DNA of 64,000 nucleotides. Source: Acidovorax sp. FJL06. Lineage in GTDB: Bacteria > Pseudomonadota > Gammaproteobacteria > Burkholderiales > Burkholderiaceae_C. Made by a program: the position numbers and the translations under genes. Shown here one piece after another: positions 43,081 to 51,145 of the stretch. Position 1 is the first letter of the stretch. The number at the start of each line of letters is the position of its first letter. Under the pieces are notes generated by a model that was given only the letters and a program-made list of their open reading frames with translations, ran no database searches and was not told where the DNA came from. The DNA lies in contig NZ_QAJR01000002.1 in the NCBI RefSeq assembly GCF_003852545.1, positions 283 through 64,282 on the forward strand. Direction: 5' to 3'.

Positions 43081-43146
43081 GGGCGCCGACTGTACCCCGA
43101 CGTTGCACCACGGACGGCACCACCCACAAAGCCCCTTTGCGCCGCG

Positions 43147-46032
43147 TCAGCTTGCAGCGCCTTCCAGCCGCTCCACCGCCACCGCGCAGTACTTGAACTC
43201 GGGGATCTTGCCGAACGGGTCCAGCGCCGCATTGGTCAGCAGGTTGGCCGCCGCCTCCACATACGCAAAGGGCATGAACACCGTGCCACGCGGGGTGCCA
43301 TCGTCGCGCCGCACGCGCACCTGCAGCATGCCGCGCCGCGAGCGGATGCCCACCAGCGCACCGGGCGCCACGCCCAGCCGCGCCAGTTCGTCGCCATGCA
43401 GCGATGCGGTGGCCATGGGCTCGATGGCGTCCAGCACGGTGCTGCGCCGCGTCATGCTGCCGGTGTGCCAATGCTCCAGCTGGCGGCCGGTGATGAGCAC
43501 CAGGGGGTAGTCGGCATCGGGCTTCTCGGCCGCCGGGATCACGCTGGCGGGCACCAGTTGCAGGCGGCCCGTGGGCGTGGGGAATTTGTCAGTGAAGACG
43601 ATGGGCTGGCCCGGGTCGTCGGCCGTGAGGCAGGGGTAGGTCACACTGGAGTCGCGCGCGAGGCGCTCCCAGGTGATGCCCTCGATGCTGGCGTGCATGG
43701 CCTGGCGCATCTCGTCGTACACGGCGGCCACGCCCGATTCCTCGCCCGCGTAGTTCCAGCCGAGGCCCATGCGTGCCGCCATCTGCTGGATGATCCACAG
43801 GTCGGGCCGTGCGTCGCCCGGCGGGTTCAAGGCACGGCGGCCCATCTGCACCATGCGGTCGGTGTTGCTGGCGGTGCCGGTCTTCTCGGGCCAGGCGCTG
43901 GCGGGCAGCACCACGTCGGCCAGCCAGGCGGTTTCGGTGAGGAAGATGTCCTGCACCACCAGGTGCGACAGGCTGGCCAGCGCATGGCGCGCATGGTTCA
44001 GGTCAGGGTCACTCATGGCCGGGTTCTCGCCCATGATGTACATGCCGCGCACCTTGTGCGGGTCACTGTCGTCGGCCAGCGCCTTGTGCATGATCTCGAC
44101 CACGGTGTAGCCCGGCGCCTCGTCGAGTTGGGTGCCCCAGAAGTCTTCAAACCAGGCGTGGGCCCCCGCGTTGTCCACGCGCTGGTAGTTGGGGAACATC
44201 ATGGGGATCAGCCCCGCGTCGCTCGCGCCCTGCACATTGTTCTGCCCGCGCAGCGGGTGCAGGCCCGAGCCGGGCTTGCCGATCTGGCCGGTGACGGCGC
44301 ACAGCGCAATCAGGCAGCGCGCGTTGTCGGTGCCATGCACATGCTGGCTCACGCCCATGCCCCACAAAATCATCGACGCCTTGGACTGCGCAAACGCCCG
44401 CGCCACCTCGCGCAGCGCCTCGGCCGGGATGCCACACACGGGCGCCATGGCCTCGGGGCTGCAGCCCATCACATTGGCCTTGAGCGCCTCGAAATCGGTG
44501 GTGCGGTCGCGCACAAAGGCTTCATCCACCAACCCTTCGTCGATCACCGTGTGGATCAGCGCATTGAGCATGGCCACGTCGGTGTCGGCCTTGAACTGCA
44601 GGGTGCGCCAGGCGTGGCGGCCGATGTCGGTGATGCGCGGGTCGGCCAGCACGATTTTTGCGCCGCGCTGTGCGGCGTTTTTCATCCAGGTGGCGGCCAC
44701 GGGGTGGTTGGCCGTGGGGTTGGAGCCGATCACAAAGATCAGCCCGGCATGCTCCACGTCGTGCACCGGGTTGCTCACCGCGCCGGAGCCCACGCCTTCG
44801 AGCAGCGCGGCCACGCTGGAGGCGTGGCACAGCCGCGTGCAGTGGTCCACGTTGTTGCTGCCAAAACCGGTGCGCACCAGCTTCTGGAAAAGGTAGGCCT
44901 CTTCGTTGCTGCCCTTGGCCGAGCCGAAGCCCGCCAGCGCCTTGGGGCCATGGGTGTCGCGCAGCGACTTGAGCGTGCCGGCAGCCATGTCCAGCGCCTC
45001 GTCCCAGGTCGCTTCGCGGAAGGTGTCGCGCCAGTCGGCGCCGTAGGGGCGTACATCCTTGGGCACGCCGGGCTTGCGGACCAGCGGCACCGTCAGGCGG
45101 TCGGGGTGGTGGGCGTAGTCAAAACCAAAGCGCCCTTTCACGCACAGCCGGCCCTGGTTGGCCGGGCCGTCGCGGCCTTCCACACTGATGATCTTTTCAT
45201 CGCGCACGTTGTAGGTGATGAGGCAGCCCACGCCGCAGAACGGGCAGACCGAATCGACCTGGCGGTCCACCTTTTGCGAACCGATGTGCGTCTTGGGGCT
45301 GAGCGCGCCCGTGGGGCAGGCCTGCACGCACTCGCCGCAGGCCACGCAGGTGCTCTCGGCCATGGGGTCGTCCAGGTCGAACACGATCTTGCTGTCGGCC
45401 CCGCGCAGTGCGTAGCCGATCACGTCGTTCACCTGCTCCTCGCGGCAGGCGCGCACGCAGCGGTTGCACTGGATGCAGGCGTCGAGGTTGACCGCCATCG
45501 CGGGGTGGCTCAGATCGGCGGCGGGCTGCTCGCGGCGCAGGGCTTTGAGGGCCGGGCGCACCGAAACGCCCAGACGGTCGGCCCATTCGCTCAGCTCGCC
45601 GTGCTGGCCCACTGTTTCAGAAAAATTTGAATCAAATGAGCCGATATCGCTTGATAGACAAGCGCTACCAGCTATCAATTCAGGAGTATTTATCTTTTCA
45701 TCGTTCCACCGGTACCCCACATCGGGCATGTCGGACAGCAGCATCTCCACCACCATCTGCTGGCTCTTGCGCGCGCGCGGGCTGGCCGCCTGCACCTTCA
45801 TGCCTTCAGTCGGTGCGCGGCAGCAGCTGGAGGCCAGCGTGCGTTCGCCGCCGATCTCGACCACGCAGGCGCGGCAGTTGCCATCAGGGCGCAGGCCGTC
45901 GGTGTAGCACAGGTGCGGGATGTCCACCCCGTGGCGCTGCGCGGCTTTCAGGATGGTTTCGCCGGGGTGGGCCGTGATGGGCTGGCCGTCCAGTTCGAAG
46001 TCCACGCCGAGGGTGTCGTGCGCCGCGTTCAT
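43147..46032 (-). CDS. fdsA: NAD-dependent formate dehydrogenase catalytic subunit
   Basis: A 961-residue cytosolic molybdoenzyme. It starts with a NuoG-like ferredoxin part: [2Fe-2S] Cys in HLCYTDGLRPDGNCRACVVE, the His-Cys segment, then CIQCNRCVRACREEQ and CVACGECVQACPTGAL (two [4Fe-4S]). The bis-MGD domain has its own cluster (CPFCGVGCLITYN) and catalytic Cys402 in HCTRLCHASSVA. C-terminal MopB domain VFMPFAYVEAAANLL. Residues about 112-140, between the first domain and LSEWADRLGVSV, are AT-rich and derive from a dispersed repeat. Start at 46032, overlapping fdsGB by 4 bases. The enzyme feeds formate electrons to NAD through the next subunit. Confidence 0.95.
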   Translation of the reverse strand: MNAAHDTLGVDFELDGQPITAHPGETILKAAQRHGVDIPHLCYTDGLRPDGNCRACVVEIGGERTLASSCCRAPTEGMKVQAASPRARKSQQMVVEMLLSDMPDVGYRWNDEKINTPELIAGSACLSSDIGSFDSNFSETVGQHGELSEWADRLGVSVRPALKALRREQPAADLSHPAMAVNLDACIQCNRCVRACREEQVNDVIGYALRGADSKIVFDLDDPMAESTCVACGECVQACPTGALSPKTHIGSQKVDRQVDSVCPFCGVGCLITYNVRDEKIISVEGRDGPANQGRLCVKGRFGFDYAHHPDRLTVPLVRKPGVPKDVRPYGADWRDTFREATWDEALDMAAGTLKSLRDTHGPKALAGFGSAKGSNEEAYLFQKLVRTGFGSNNVDHCTRLCHASSVAALLEGVGSGAVSNPVHDVEHAGLIFVIGSNPTANHPVAATWMKNAAQRGAKIVLADPRITDIGRHAWRTLQFKADTDVAMLNALIHTVIDEGLVDEAFVRDRTTDFEALKANVMGCSPEAMAPVCGIPAEALREVARAFAQSKASMILWGMGVSQHVHGTDNARCLIALCAVTGQIGKPGSGLHPLRGQNNVQGASDAGLIPMMFPNYQRVDNAGAHAWFEDFWGTQLDEAPGYTVVEIMHKALADDSDPHKVRGMYIMGENPAMSDPDLNHARHALASLSHLVVQDIFLTETAWLADVVLPASAWPEKTGTASNTDRMVQMGRRALNPPGDARPDLWIIQQMAARMGLGWNYAGEESGVAAVYDEMRQAMHASIEGITWERLARDSSVTYPCLTADDPGQPIVFTDKFPTPTGRLQLVPASVIPAAEKPDADYPLVLITGRQLEHWHTGSMTRRSTVLDAIEPMATASLHGDELARLGVAPGALVGIRSRRGMLQVRVRRDDGTPRGTVFMPFAYVEAAANLLTNAALDPFGKIPEFKYCAVAVERLEGAAS
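45641..45682 (+). repeat. dispersed AGCTATCAATT repeat inside fdsA
   Basis: GATATCGCTTGATAGACAAG then CGCTACCAGCTATCAATTCA, a near-consensus copy lying in frame within fdsA (which reads the opposite strand), in the linker after its first iron-sulfur domain. The neighbourhood 45620-45715 is AT-rich, unlike the rest of the gene. Confidence 0.8.
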
Positions 46033-47927
46033 GGCTTGCCTCCTGGGGGCAGTTGCTCGGCCAGCGGGCTGTTGCGCGGCTTGGGCAGGTCGCCCGGCCA
46101 AGGCCCCTCCCCCACTTCGTGCGGGAAGTATTTGTGGATGCAGCGGATGGGGTTGGGCGCGGCCTGGCCCAGGCCGCAGATGGAGGCATCGGCCATCACC
46201 TGTGCCAGGTCGTCGAGCAGGTCGGCGTCCCACACTGGCGCCTCCATCAGCGCGGCGGCCTTGGCCGTGCCCACGCGGCAGGGCGTGCACTGGCCGCAGC
46301 TTTCGTGCTCAAAAAAGCGCATCACGTTCAGCGCCGCATCGCGCGCACTGTCGTGCTGGCTGAGCACGATCACGGCGGCCGAGCCAATGAAGCAACCGTA
46401 GGGCTGCAATGTGTCGAAGTCCAGCGGGATGTGGTTCAGGTGCGCAGGCAAGATGCCGCCCGAGGCGCCGCCGGGCAGGTAGGCGTAGAGCTGGTGGCCG
46501 TCCAGCATGCCGCCACAGTATTCGTCGATGAGTTCCTGCACCGTGATGCCCGCGGGTGCAAGCTTCACACCCGGGTGCTTGACCCGCCCGCTCACGCTGA
46601 AACTGCGCAGCCCCTTGCGGCCGTGGCGGCCGAAGCTGGCAAACCACTCGGGGCCTTTTTCGACGATGTCGCGCACCCAGTACAGGGTCTCGAAGTTGTG
46701 CTCCAGCGTGGGCCGGCCAAACAGGCCCACCTGCGCGATGTAGGGCGGGCGCATGCGCGGCTCGCCCCGCTTGCCTTCAATGCTCTCGATCATGGCCGAC
46801 TCTTCGCCGCAGATGTAGGCGCCCGCGCCGCGCCGCAGCTCGATGTGGGGCAAGGGGCAGGGCGGCTCGGCGCGCAGGTCGTCGAGCGCGGCCTGCAGCA
46901 GCGCACGGCAGCCGTGGTATTCGTCGCGCAGGTAGATGTAGACCGCCTCGGTGCCCACCACCTGGGCGGCAATGAGCACGCCTTCCAAAAAGCGGTGCGG
47001 GTCGCGCTCGAGGTAGGTGCGGTCCTTGAAGGTGCCGGGCTCGCCCTCGTCGATGTTCACCGCCATCAGGCGCGGGGCGGGCTGGTCCCGAACAATCCGC
47101 CACTTGCGCCCGGCCGGAAAGCCCGCGCCGCCCAGGCCGCGCAAGCCCGAATCTTCCATGGCTGCGAGCACGGCGTCGGCCTCCGTCTCGCCGTTGACCA
47201 GCGCGGCGGCCAGCTGGTAGCCGCCATGGGCGCGGTAGGTGGCGAGGTCGGTGTGGGCCGGGCTGACCTCGCCGGGTGGCACGGGGACGCTTTTCTCCGC
47301 CAGTTCCGCAACATCAAAATTGATAGCTGTCAGCGCTTGTGGGTGGCGCGCAAGAGCCCTTTTTGGTTTGGACTCCACCACCTCCAGCACGGCATCGACC
47401 GTGGCGTGCGGCACAGGGCACTGGTGCACCACGGCCACGGGCGCCTGTTCGCAGCGGCCCACGCAGGGCACGGCCTGCACCTGCACATCGGCCTGCCCCG
47501 CAGCACGCAGGCGCTCGGGCAGCGCGGCCAGCAGTTCGCGCGCACCGGCCAGGCTGCAGCTCAGGCTGTCGCACACGCGCAGCACCAGGCGCGGGGCGGC
47601 AGCGTCCTCGCCGCGCACGATCTCGAAGTGGTGGTAGAAGCTGGCCACCTCGTACACCTCGGCCATGGGCCGGTTCATCTGCTGGGCCAGCGCCACCAGA
47701 TGGCGGTCATGCAACACGCCGAAATGGTCGTTCAGGCGATGCAGGTATTCGATAAGCAGATCGCGCCGAAAACCGGTGGCCGGGCGCGGGCCCAGCAGTT
47801 GCGCCACGTCGGCCATCGCCGCGTCTTCGGGCTGGCGGCCCTTGAGGCGGCTTTTGCGGCGGATGCGCTCGCGCATGTCGGTGACCGACACGGCGGCCAC
47901 GGTGGGGGCTTCGGGGGCAAGATTCAT
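46029..47927 (-). CDS. fdsB: fused FdsG-FdsB, NAD(FMN) diaphorase subunit of formate dehydrogenase
   Basis: A 632-residue fusion. Residues about 25-185 are NuoE/FdsG-like thioredoxin-fold [2Fe-2S] (RVCDSLSCSLAGA, CVGRCEQAPVAVVH); after a linker that contains another dispersed repeat, residues about 205-620 are NuoF/FdsB-like. There the NAD/FMN site includes GLRGLGGAGFPAGRKW and RRGAGAYICGEESAMI, and the [4Fe-4S] is SCGQCTPCRVG with its fourth Cys in ASICGLGQAAP. It passes electrons to NAD. Start at 47927 is chosen; an in-frame ATG at 47975 would add 16 residues. It lies 192 bp after the LysR gene and overlaps fdsA. Confidence 0.95.
   Translation of the reverse strand: MNLAPEAPTVAAVSVTDMRERIRRKSRLKGRQPEDAAMADVAQLLGPRPATGFRRDLLIEYLHRLNDHFGVLHDRHLVALAQQMNRPMAEVYEVASFYHHFEIVRGEDAAAPRLVLRVCDSLSCSLAGARELLAALPERLRAAGQADVQVQAVPCVGRCEQAPVAVVHQCPVPHATVDAVLEVVESKPKRALARHPQALTAINFDVAELAEKSVPVPPGEVSPAHTDLATYRAHGGYQLAAALVNGETEADAVLAAMEDSGLRGLGGAGFPAGRKWRIVRDQPAPRLMAVNIDEGEPGTFKDRTYLERDPHRFLEGVLIAAQVVGTEAVYIYLRDEYHGCRALLQAALDDLRAEPPCPLPHIELRRGAGAYICGEESAMIESIEGKRGEPRMRPPYIAQVGLFGRPTLEHNFETLYWVRDIVEKGPEWFASFGRHGRKGLRSFSVSGRVKHPGVKLAPAGITVQELIDEYCGGMLDGHQLYAYLPGGASGGILPAHLNHIPLDFDTLQPYGCFIGSAAVIVLSQHDSARDAALNVMRFFEHESCGQCTPCRVGTAKAAALMEAPVWDADLLDDLAQVMADASICGLGQAAPNPIRCIHKYFPHEVGEGPWPGDLPKPRNSPLAEQLPPGGKP
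47319..47360 (-). repeat. dispersed AGCTATCAATT repeat inside fused fdsB
   Basis: On the minus strand: CACAAGCGCTGACAGCTATC then AATTTTG, in the coding DNA of the linker between the FdsG-like and FdsB-like domains (around residues 188-205), read in frame. Confidence 0.78.
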
Positions 47928-47959
47928 GGACCGGGGCGCGGGGGCGTTGATCTGGTTGT

Positions 47960-48073
47960 ATGCAGGCACCTGCATAGGGTGCCCGGGCCGCCGCAGTGTC
48001 GGCCACGGGCGCCTGCGGCGTCAAATTGCCGATGCACATGGGTCGATCACAAAAACAAATGAAACGGCCGTTT
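47960..48073. promoter_or_regulatory. control region upstream of the fds operon with two palindromes
   Basis: Between the LysR stop and fdsGB lie two palindromes: ATGCAGG-CA-CCTGCAT (47960-47975) and AAACGGCCGTTT (48062-48073). Either could be an operator for the LysR-family protein encoded just upstream or mark the fds promoter. The first would fall in the extended coding start at 47975. Confidence 0.4.
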
Positions 48074-48119
48074 TTGCAGCTGCCCATGAATCACCCACCG
48101 CAACCCGTGCGGTCAGTGC

Positions 48120-49076
48120 TCAATCGGCGACCAGAAGCCCACTGTGTGCTGCGGCGTGCTGTAGCCAGTCGGGGGCCTGCGCCAGTGCCAGCGCTGCATC
48201 GAGGGCGCGGGTGGGCTGCACCTGCCGGTGCGACATGAATCCGATGGGGGTGGTCAGCACCGGGCCTTTGAGCGGCAGGGCCTCCAGCCCCTCATGGCCG
48301 CGCACGGCATCGACCAGCGCTCCGGGCAGGACGCTGCACAACTGGCCCGCCACCACGCTCAGCGCCAGGGTCAGCACCGAATCGGTTTCCATGGCGGGCA
48401 TGACCGCGGCGCCTGCCGCGCGGAAGGCGCCATCGACCAGGCTGCGGTTGTGCATCTCCGGGGTGAGCAGGCACAGCGGCAAGGCCGCTGCATCGGCCCA
48501 GGCCATGGGCGGGCCGATCTGCAGCCCACGCGCCGGGCCCTGGGGCGGGCGCGGTGCGCGGCGCAGCAGAAAGTAGTGCTCCACGTACTGCGGCCAGGCC
48601 CGCAGCGGGCCGCCGCGTGCGGGCATGCGCTCGGTGTAGCCCAGCGCCAGGTCCAGCGAAATGCTCTCCAGCCCCGCCTCGAGCGCCTGCGAGCTCATCG
48701 ACAGCGCCACCGGCACGATGCCCGGGTGCCGCGCCTGCAACTGCGCCGCAAACCGCGCCAGGATGGGCATGGCCGTGGGCACCGCCCCCAGGCGCAGCGT
48801 GCCGCGCGGGTGGGCGGCGTCGCTGCTCAGGTCCTGCTGCAGCACCTGGTGCTCGTGCAGCATGCGCTGGGCCGAGGCCAGCACCCGCTCGCCCTCGGGC
48901 GTGAAGCCTTCGAAGCTGCGCCCCCGGCGCACCACCACCACGCCAAACTCCTTTTCCAGCGCGCGCAGCGCGTTGGACAGCGCCGGCTGCGTGATGTGGC
49001 AGGCCTGCGCCGCCCGGCCAAAGTGCCGGTGCTCGTGCAGCGCCACCAGGTAGCGCAGGGACGCGAGCAGGTTCAT
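48120..49076 (-). CDS. LysR-family regulator, probable control of formate dehydrogenase
   Basis: A 318-residue LysR regulator: N-terminal winged HTH (LRYLVALHEHRHFGRAAQAC, ITQPALSNALRALEKEFGVV) and a C-terminal periplasmic-binding-like effector domain (LRLGAVPTAMPILARFAAQL to LPLKGPVLTTPIGFMSHRQV). It stands immediately upstream of the fds operon on the same strand, like the FdsR gene that controls fds in Cupriavidus, so it is the likely regulator of fds in response to formate or to metal cofactor state. It also lies 25 bp after mrp. Confidence 0.92.
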   Translation of the reverse strand: MNLLASLRYLVALHEHRHFGRAAQACHITQPALSNALRALEKEFGVVVVRRGRSFEGFTPEGERVLASAQRMLHEHQVLQQDLSSDAAHPRGTLRLGAVPTAMPILARFAAQLQARHPGIVPVALSMSSQALEAGLESISLDLALGYTERMPARGGPLRAWPQYVEHYFLLRRAPRPPQGPARGLQIGPPMAWADAAALPLCLLTPEMHNRSLVDGAFRAAGAAVMPAMETDSVLTLALSVVAGQLCSVLPGALVDAVRGHEGLEALPLKGPVLTTPIGFMSHRQVQPTRALDAALALAQAPDWLQHAAAHSGLLVAD

Positions 49077-49101
49077 GGCACGGTGCGGCGGCTTGAAAAG
49101 A

Positions 49102-50193
49102 TCAGGTGTTCTTGCTGATCGAGATGGTGGGGAACTTGTTCGAGAAGTCCTTGGCCTGCTGGGCGATCTTCACCGCCACATCGCGCGCCACCTTCTTGTA
49201 GATCTTGGCCACGTCGCCGTCGGGGTCGGCCACCACCGTGGGCTTGCCGCTGTCGGCCTGCAGGCGGATGCTCATGTCCAGCGGCAGCGCGCCCAGGTAG
49301 TCCATGTTGTAGTCCGCCGCCATCTTCTTGCCGCCATCGGCGCCAAAGATGTGCTCCACATGGCCACAGTTGCTGCACACGTGGGCGGCCATGTTCTCGA
49401 CGATGCCCAGGATGGGCACGCCCACCTTCTCGAACATCTTGATGCCCTTCTTGGCATCGAGCAGGGCGATGTCTTGTGGCGTGGTCACGATCACCGCGCC
49501 GGTCATGGGCACGCGCTGGCTCAGGGTGAGCTGGATGTCGCCGGTGCCGGGCGGCATGTCGATGATGAGGTAGTCCAGGTCTTTCCAGTTGGTCTGGCGC
49601 AGCAGCTGCTCCAGCGCCTGGGTGGCCATGGGGCCGCGCCAGATCATGGCTTCGTCCTGGTCCACCAGAAAGCCGATGGACATGACCTGCACACCGTAGT
49701 TTTCGAGCGGCTCCATGGTCTTGCCGTCTTCGCTTTCGGGGCGGCGGTGGATGCCCAGCATCATGGGCTGGCTGGGGCCGTAGATGTCGGCGTCGAGCAC
49801 GCCCACGCTGGCACCCTCGGCGGCCAGGGCCAGGGCCAGATTGGCGGCCGTGGTGCTTTTGCCCACGCCGCCCTTGCCCGAGGCCACGGCGATGATGTTC
49901 TTGACCTGAGGCAACAGCTGCACGCCGCGCTGCACGGCATGGGCGATGACCTTGGTGGTGATGTTGACCGAGACGTTCTCGACGCCCGCCACACCCTTGG
50001 CGGCGGCCACCAGGCTGCGGCGCAGCTCGGGCACCAGGCTCTTGGCGGGGTAGCCCAGTTCCACGTCAAAGGCCACGTCGCCACCGGTGATCTGCAGGTT
50101 GCGCAGGGCGCGGGTGCTGACGAAATCCTTGGCCGTGTGGGGGTCCAGCACGCTGGAAAGTGCGGCCAAAAGGCCCTGTTCGGTGACTGACAT
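49102..50193 (-). CDS. apbC: iron-sulfur cluster carrier Mrp/ApbC
   Basis: A 363-residue P-loop NTPase of the Mrp/NBP35 class that carries [4Fe-4S] clusters to apo-proteins. N-terminal DUF59/MIP18 domain (about 1-85), deviant Walker A GKGGVGKSTTAANLALAL (about 104-120), Walker B DYLIIDMPPGTGD, and the cluster-binding CxxC in HVCSNCGHVEHIF (Cys273, Cys276). Its position next to a formate dehydrogenase island full of Fe-S clusters makes functional coupling likely, although mrp is widespread and housekeeping. Divergent from an Mrr-like gene. Confidence 0.95.
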   Translation of the reverse strand: MSVTEQGLLAALSSVLDPHTAKDFVSTRALRNLQITGGDVAFDVELGYPAKSLVPELRRSLVAAAKGVAGVENVSVNITTKVIAHAVQRGVQLLPQVKNIIAVASGKGGVGKSTTAANLALALAAEGASVGVLDADIYGPSQPMMLGIHRRPESEDGKTMEPLENYGVQVMSIGFLVDQDEAMIWRGPMATQALEQLLRQTNWKDLDYLIIDMPPGTGDIQLTLSQRVPMTGAVIVTTPQDIALLDAKKGIKMFEKVGVPILGIVENMAAHVCSNCGHVEHIFGADGGKKMAADYNMDYLGALPLDMSIRLQADSGKPTVVADPDGDVAKIYKKVARDVAVKIAQQAKDFSNKFPTISISKNT

Positions 50194-50297
50194 GCAAATA
50201 ACTCCTGTGGGGCGGGTAGTCTATCCAAGCGCTCCAACCTCTGTAACTGCAGGACAATGCGCCGTTTTCCTTCAGAACCATCCCCCAAAGGCGCCCC

Positions 50298-50876
50298 GTG
50301 AAATTCAAGATGTCCGAGAACTCCCTGTTTGCCGTGCTGCTGCGCTCGCCGTGGTGGATCAGCTTCGTGGTGGTGGGCCTCATCGCGCTGGCGGCCGGTG
50401 CGTTCTTGCCCAAGGAATATTTTGTGGTGGGAGCGCTCGCGGGCTTTCCCATCTTCGTGGTGGGCTGCATGGCCGCCTGGCGGCAACTGCGTGCACCCCA
50501 CCCCGCCAAGGTCGCCGAGATGCTGGAGGCCGTGGCCAGCATGCCCTGGCGCAGCTTTGCCGACACCCTGGATGCCGCCTGGGCTCGGGCCGGCTACACG
50601 GTGGAGCGCCTGAACAGCAACAACACCAGCGCCGACATGCGCCTGACCCAGGGCGGCAAGACCACGCTGGTCAGCGCCAAGCGCTGGAAGGCCGCCACCC
50701 ATGGCGTGGAGCCCCTGCGCGAATTGCATGCCGCCATGGTGGCAGCCGATGCGCCGGCCGGCGTGTATGTGGCAGCGCTGGGGCAGGTCAGCGACAACGC
50801 CCAGGTGTTTGCGCGCGACCACGGCATCGTGGTGCTGCAGGGCGACGCTGTGGCGCAGTTGCTGCTGCGGGGCTAG
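50298..50876 (+). CDS. membrane protein with Mrr-like nuclease domain
   Basis: A 192-residue protein: two N-terminal membrane helices (FAVLLRSPWWISFVVVGLIA, then YFVVGALAGFPIFVVGCMAA) followed by a domain (about 90-190) resembling the restriction endonuclease Mrr catalytic fold: DTLDAAWARAGYTVERLNSN, then SADMRLTQGGKTTLVSAKRW with the D-x(n)-SAK catalytic-like triad, then GVYVAALGQVSDNAQVF. GTG start at 50298 has AAAGG at 50287; ATG 50310 is an alternative. Similar small membrane-anchored Mrr-like proteins are of unknown role, perhaps in DNA uptake or defence. No methylase is adjacent. Confidence 0.8.
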   Translation: MKFKMSENSLFAVLLRSPWWISFVVVGLIALAAGAFLPKEYFVVGALAGFPIFVVGCMAAWRQLRAPHPAKVAEMLEAVASMPWRSFADTLDAAWARAGYTVERLNSNNTSADMRLTQGGKTTLVSAKRWKAATHGVEPLRELHAAMVAADAPAGVYVAALGQVSDNAQVFARDHGIVVLQGDAVAQLLLRG

Positions 50877-51036
50877 TGTCCCGAGTTAGAAATTCATCTC
50901 ACAAAGATGCCGAGAATCGTCGCCATGCTGCGTTGCAAATCCTCGCGATAGCTATGGCTATCGCTGTGGTTTGCGCCTTGCCTGGCAACGATTTCGACAT
51001 CTTTAGTTTTTCAACGAACTTCTAACTCGGAACACT
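50875..51036. repeat. 162-bp palindromic repeat element
   Basis: An imperfect inverted repeat centred on 50955-50956: AGTGTCCCGAGTTAGAA (from 50875) is matched in reverse by the right end TTCTAACTCGGAACACT (ending 51036). The inner core GCGATAGC-TATG-GCTATCGC is perfect (50946-50965), and the intervening 60 bp pair partly. No open frame. It starts just at the stop codon of the Mrr-like gene. Palindromic repeats with this core look like MITE/REP-type elements. Confidence 0.75.
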
Positions 51037-51145
51037 CGAACAGGCCTCGGCCCACCGGCGGGACCCGGGGCCTCATGCGGGTTTTCCCACATGAAACGCC
51101 GGGGGCGCCCCTCCACACTTGGGGTATCTGCCCGCACCCCCTGCC

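Noticed and set aside
42181-45630. 1149-codon open frame on the plus strand
   Set aside because: Antisense to DUF3306, DUF3305 and fdsA, His/Arg/Ala-rich composition typical of shadow frames.
50875-51036. Insertion sequence remnant
   Set aside because: No transposase frame, and symmetry extends to the centre, unlike the terminal repeats of an IS.
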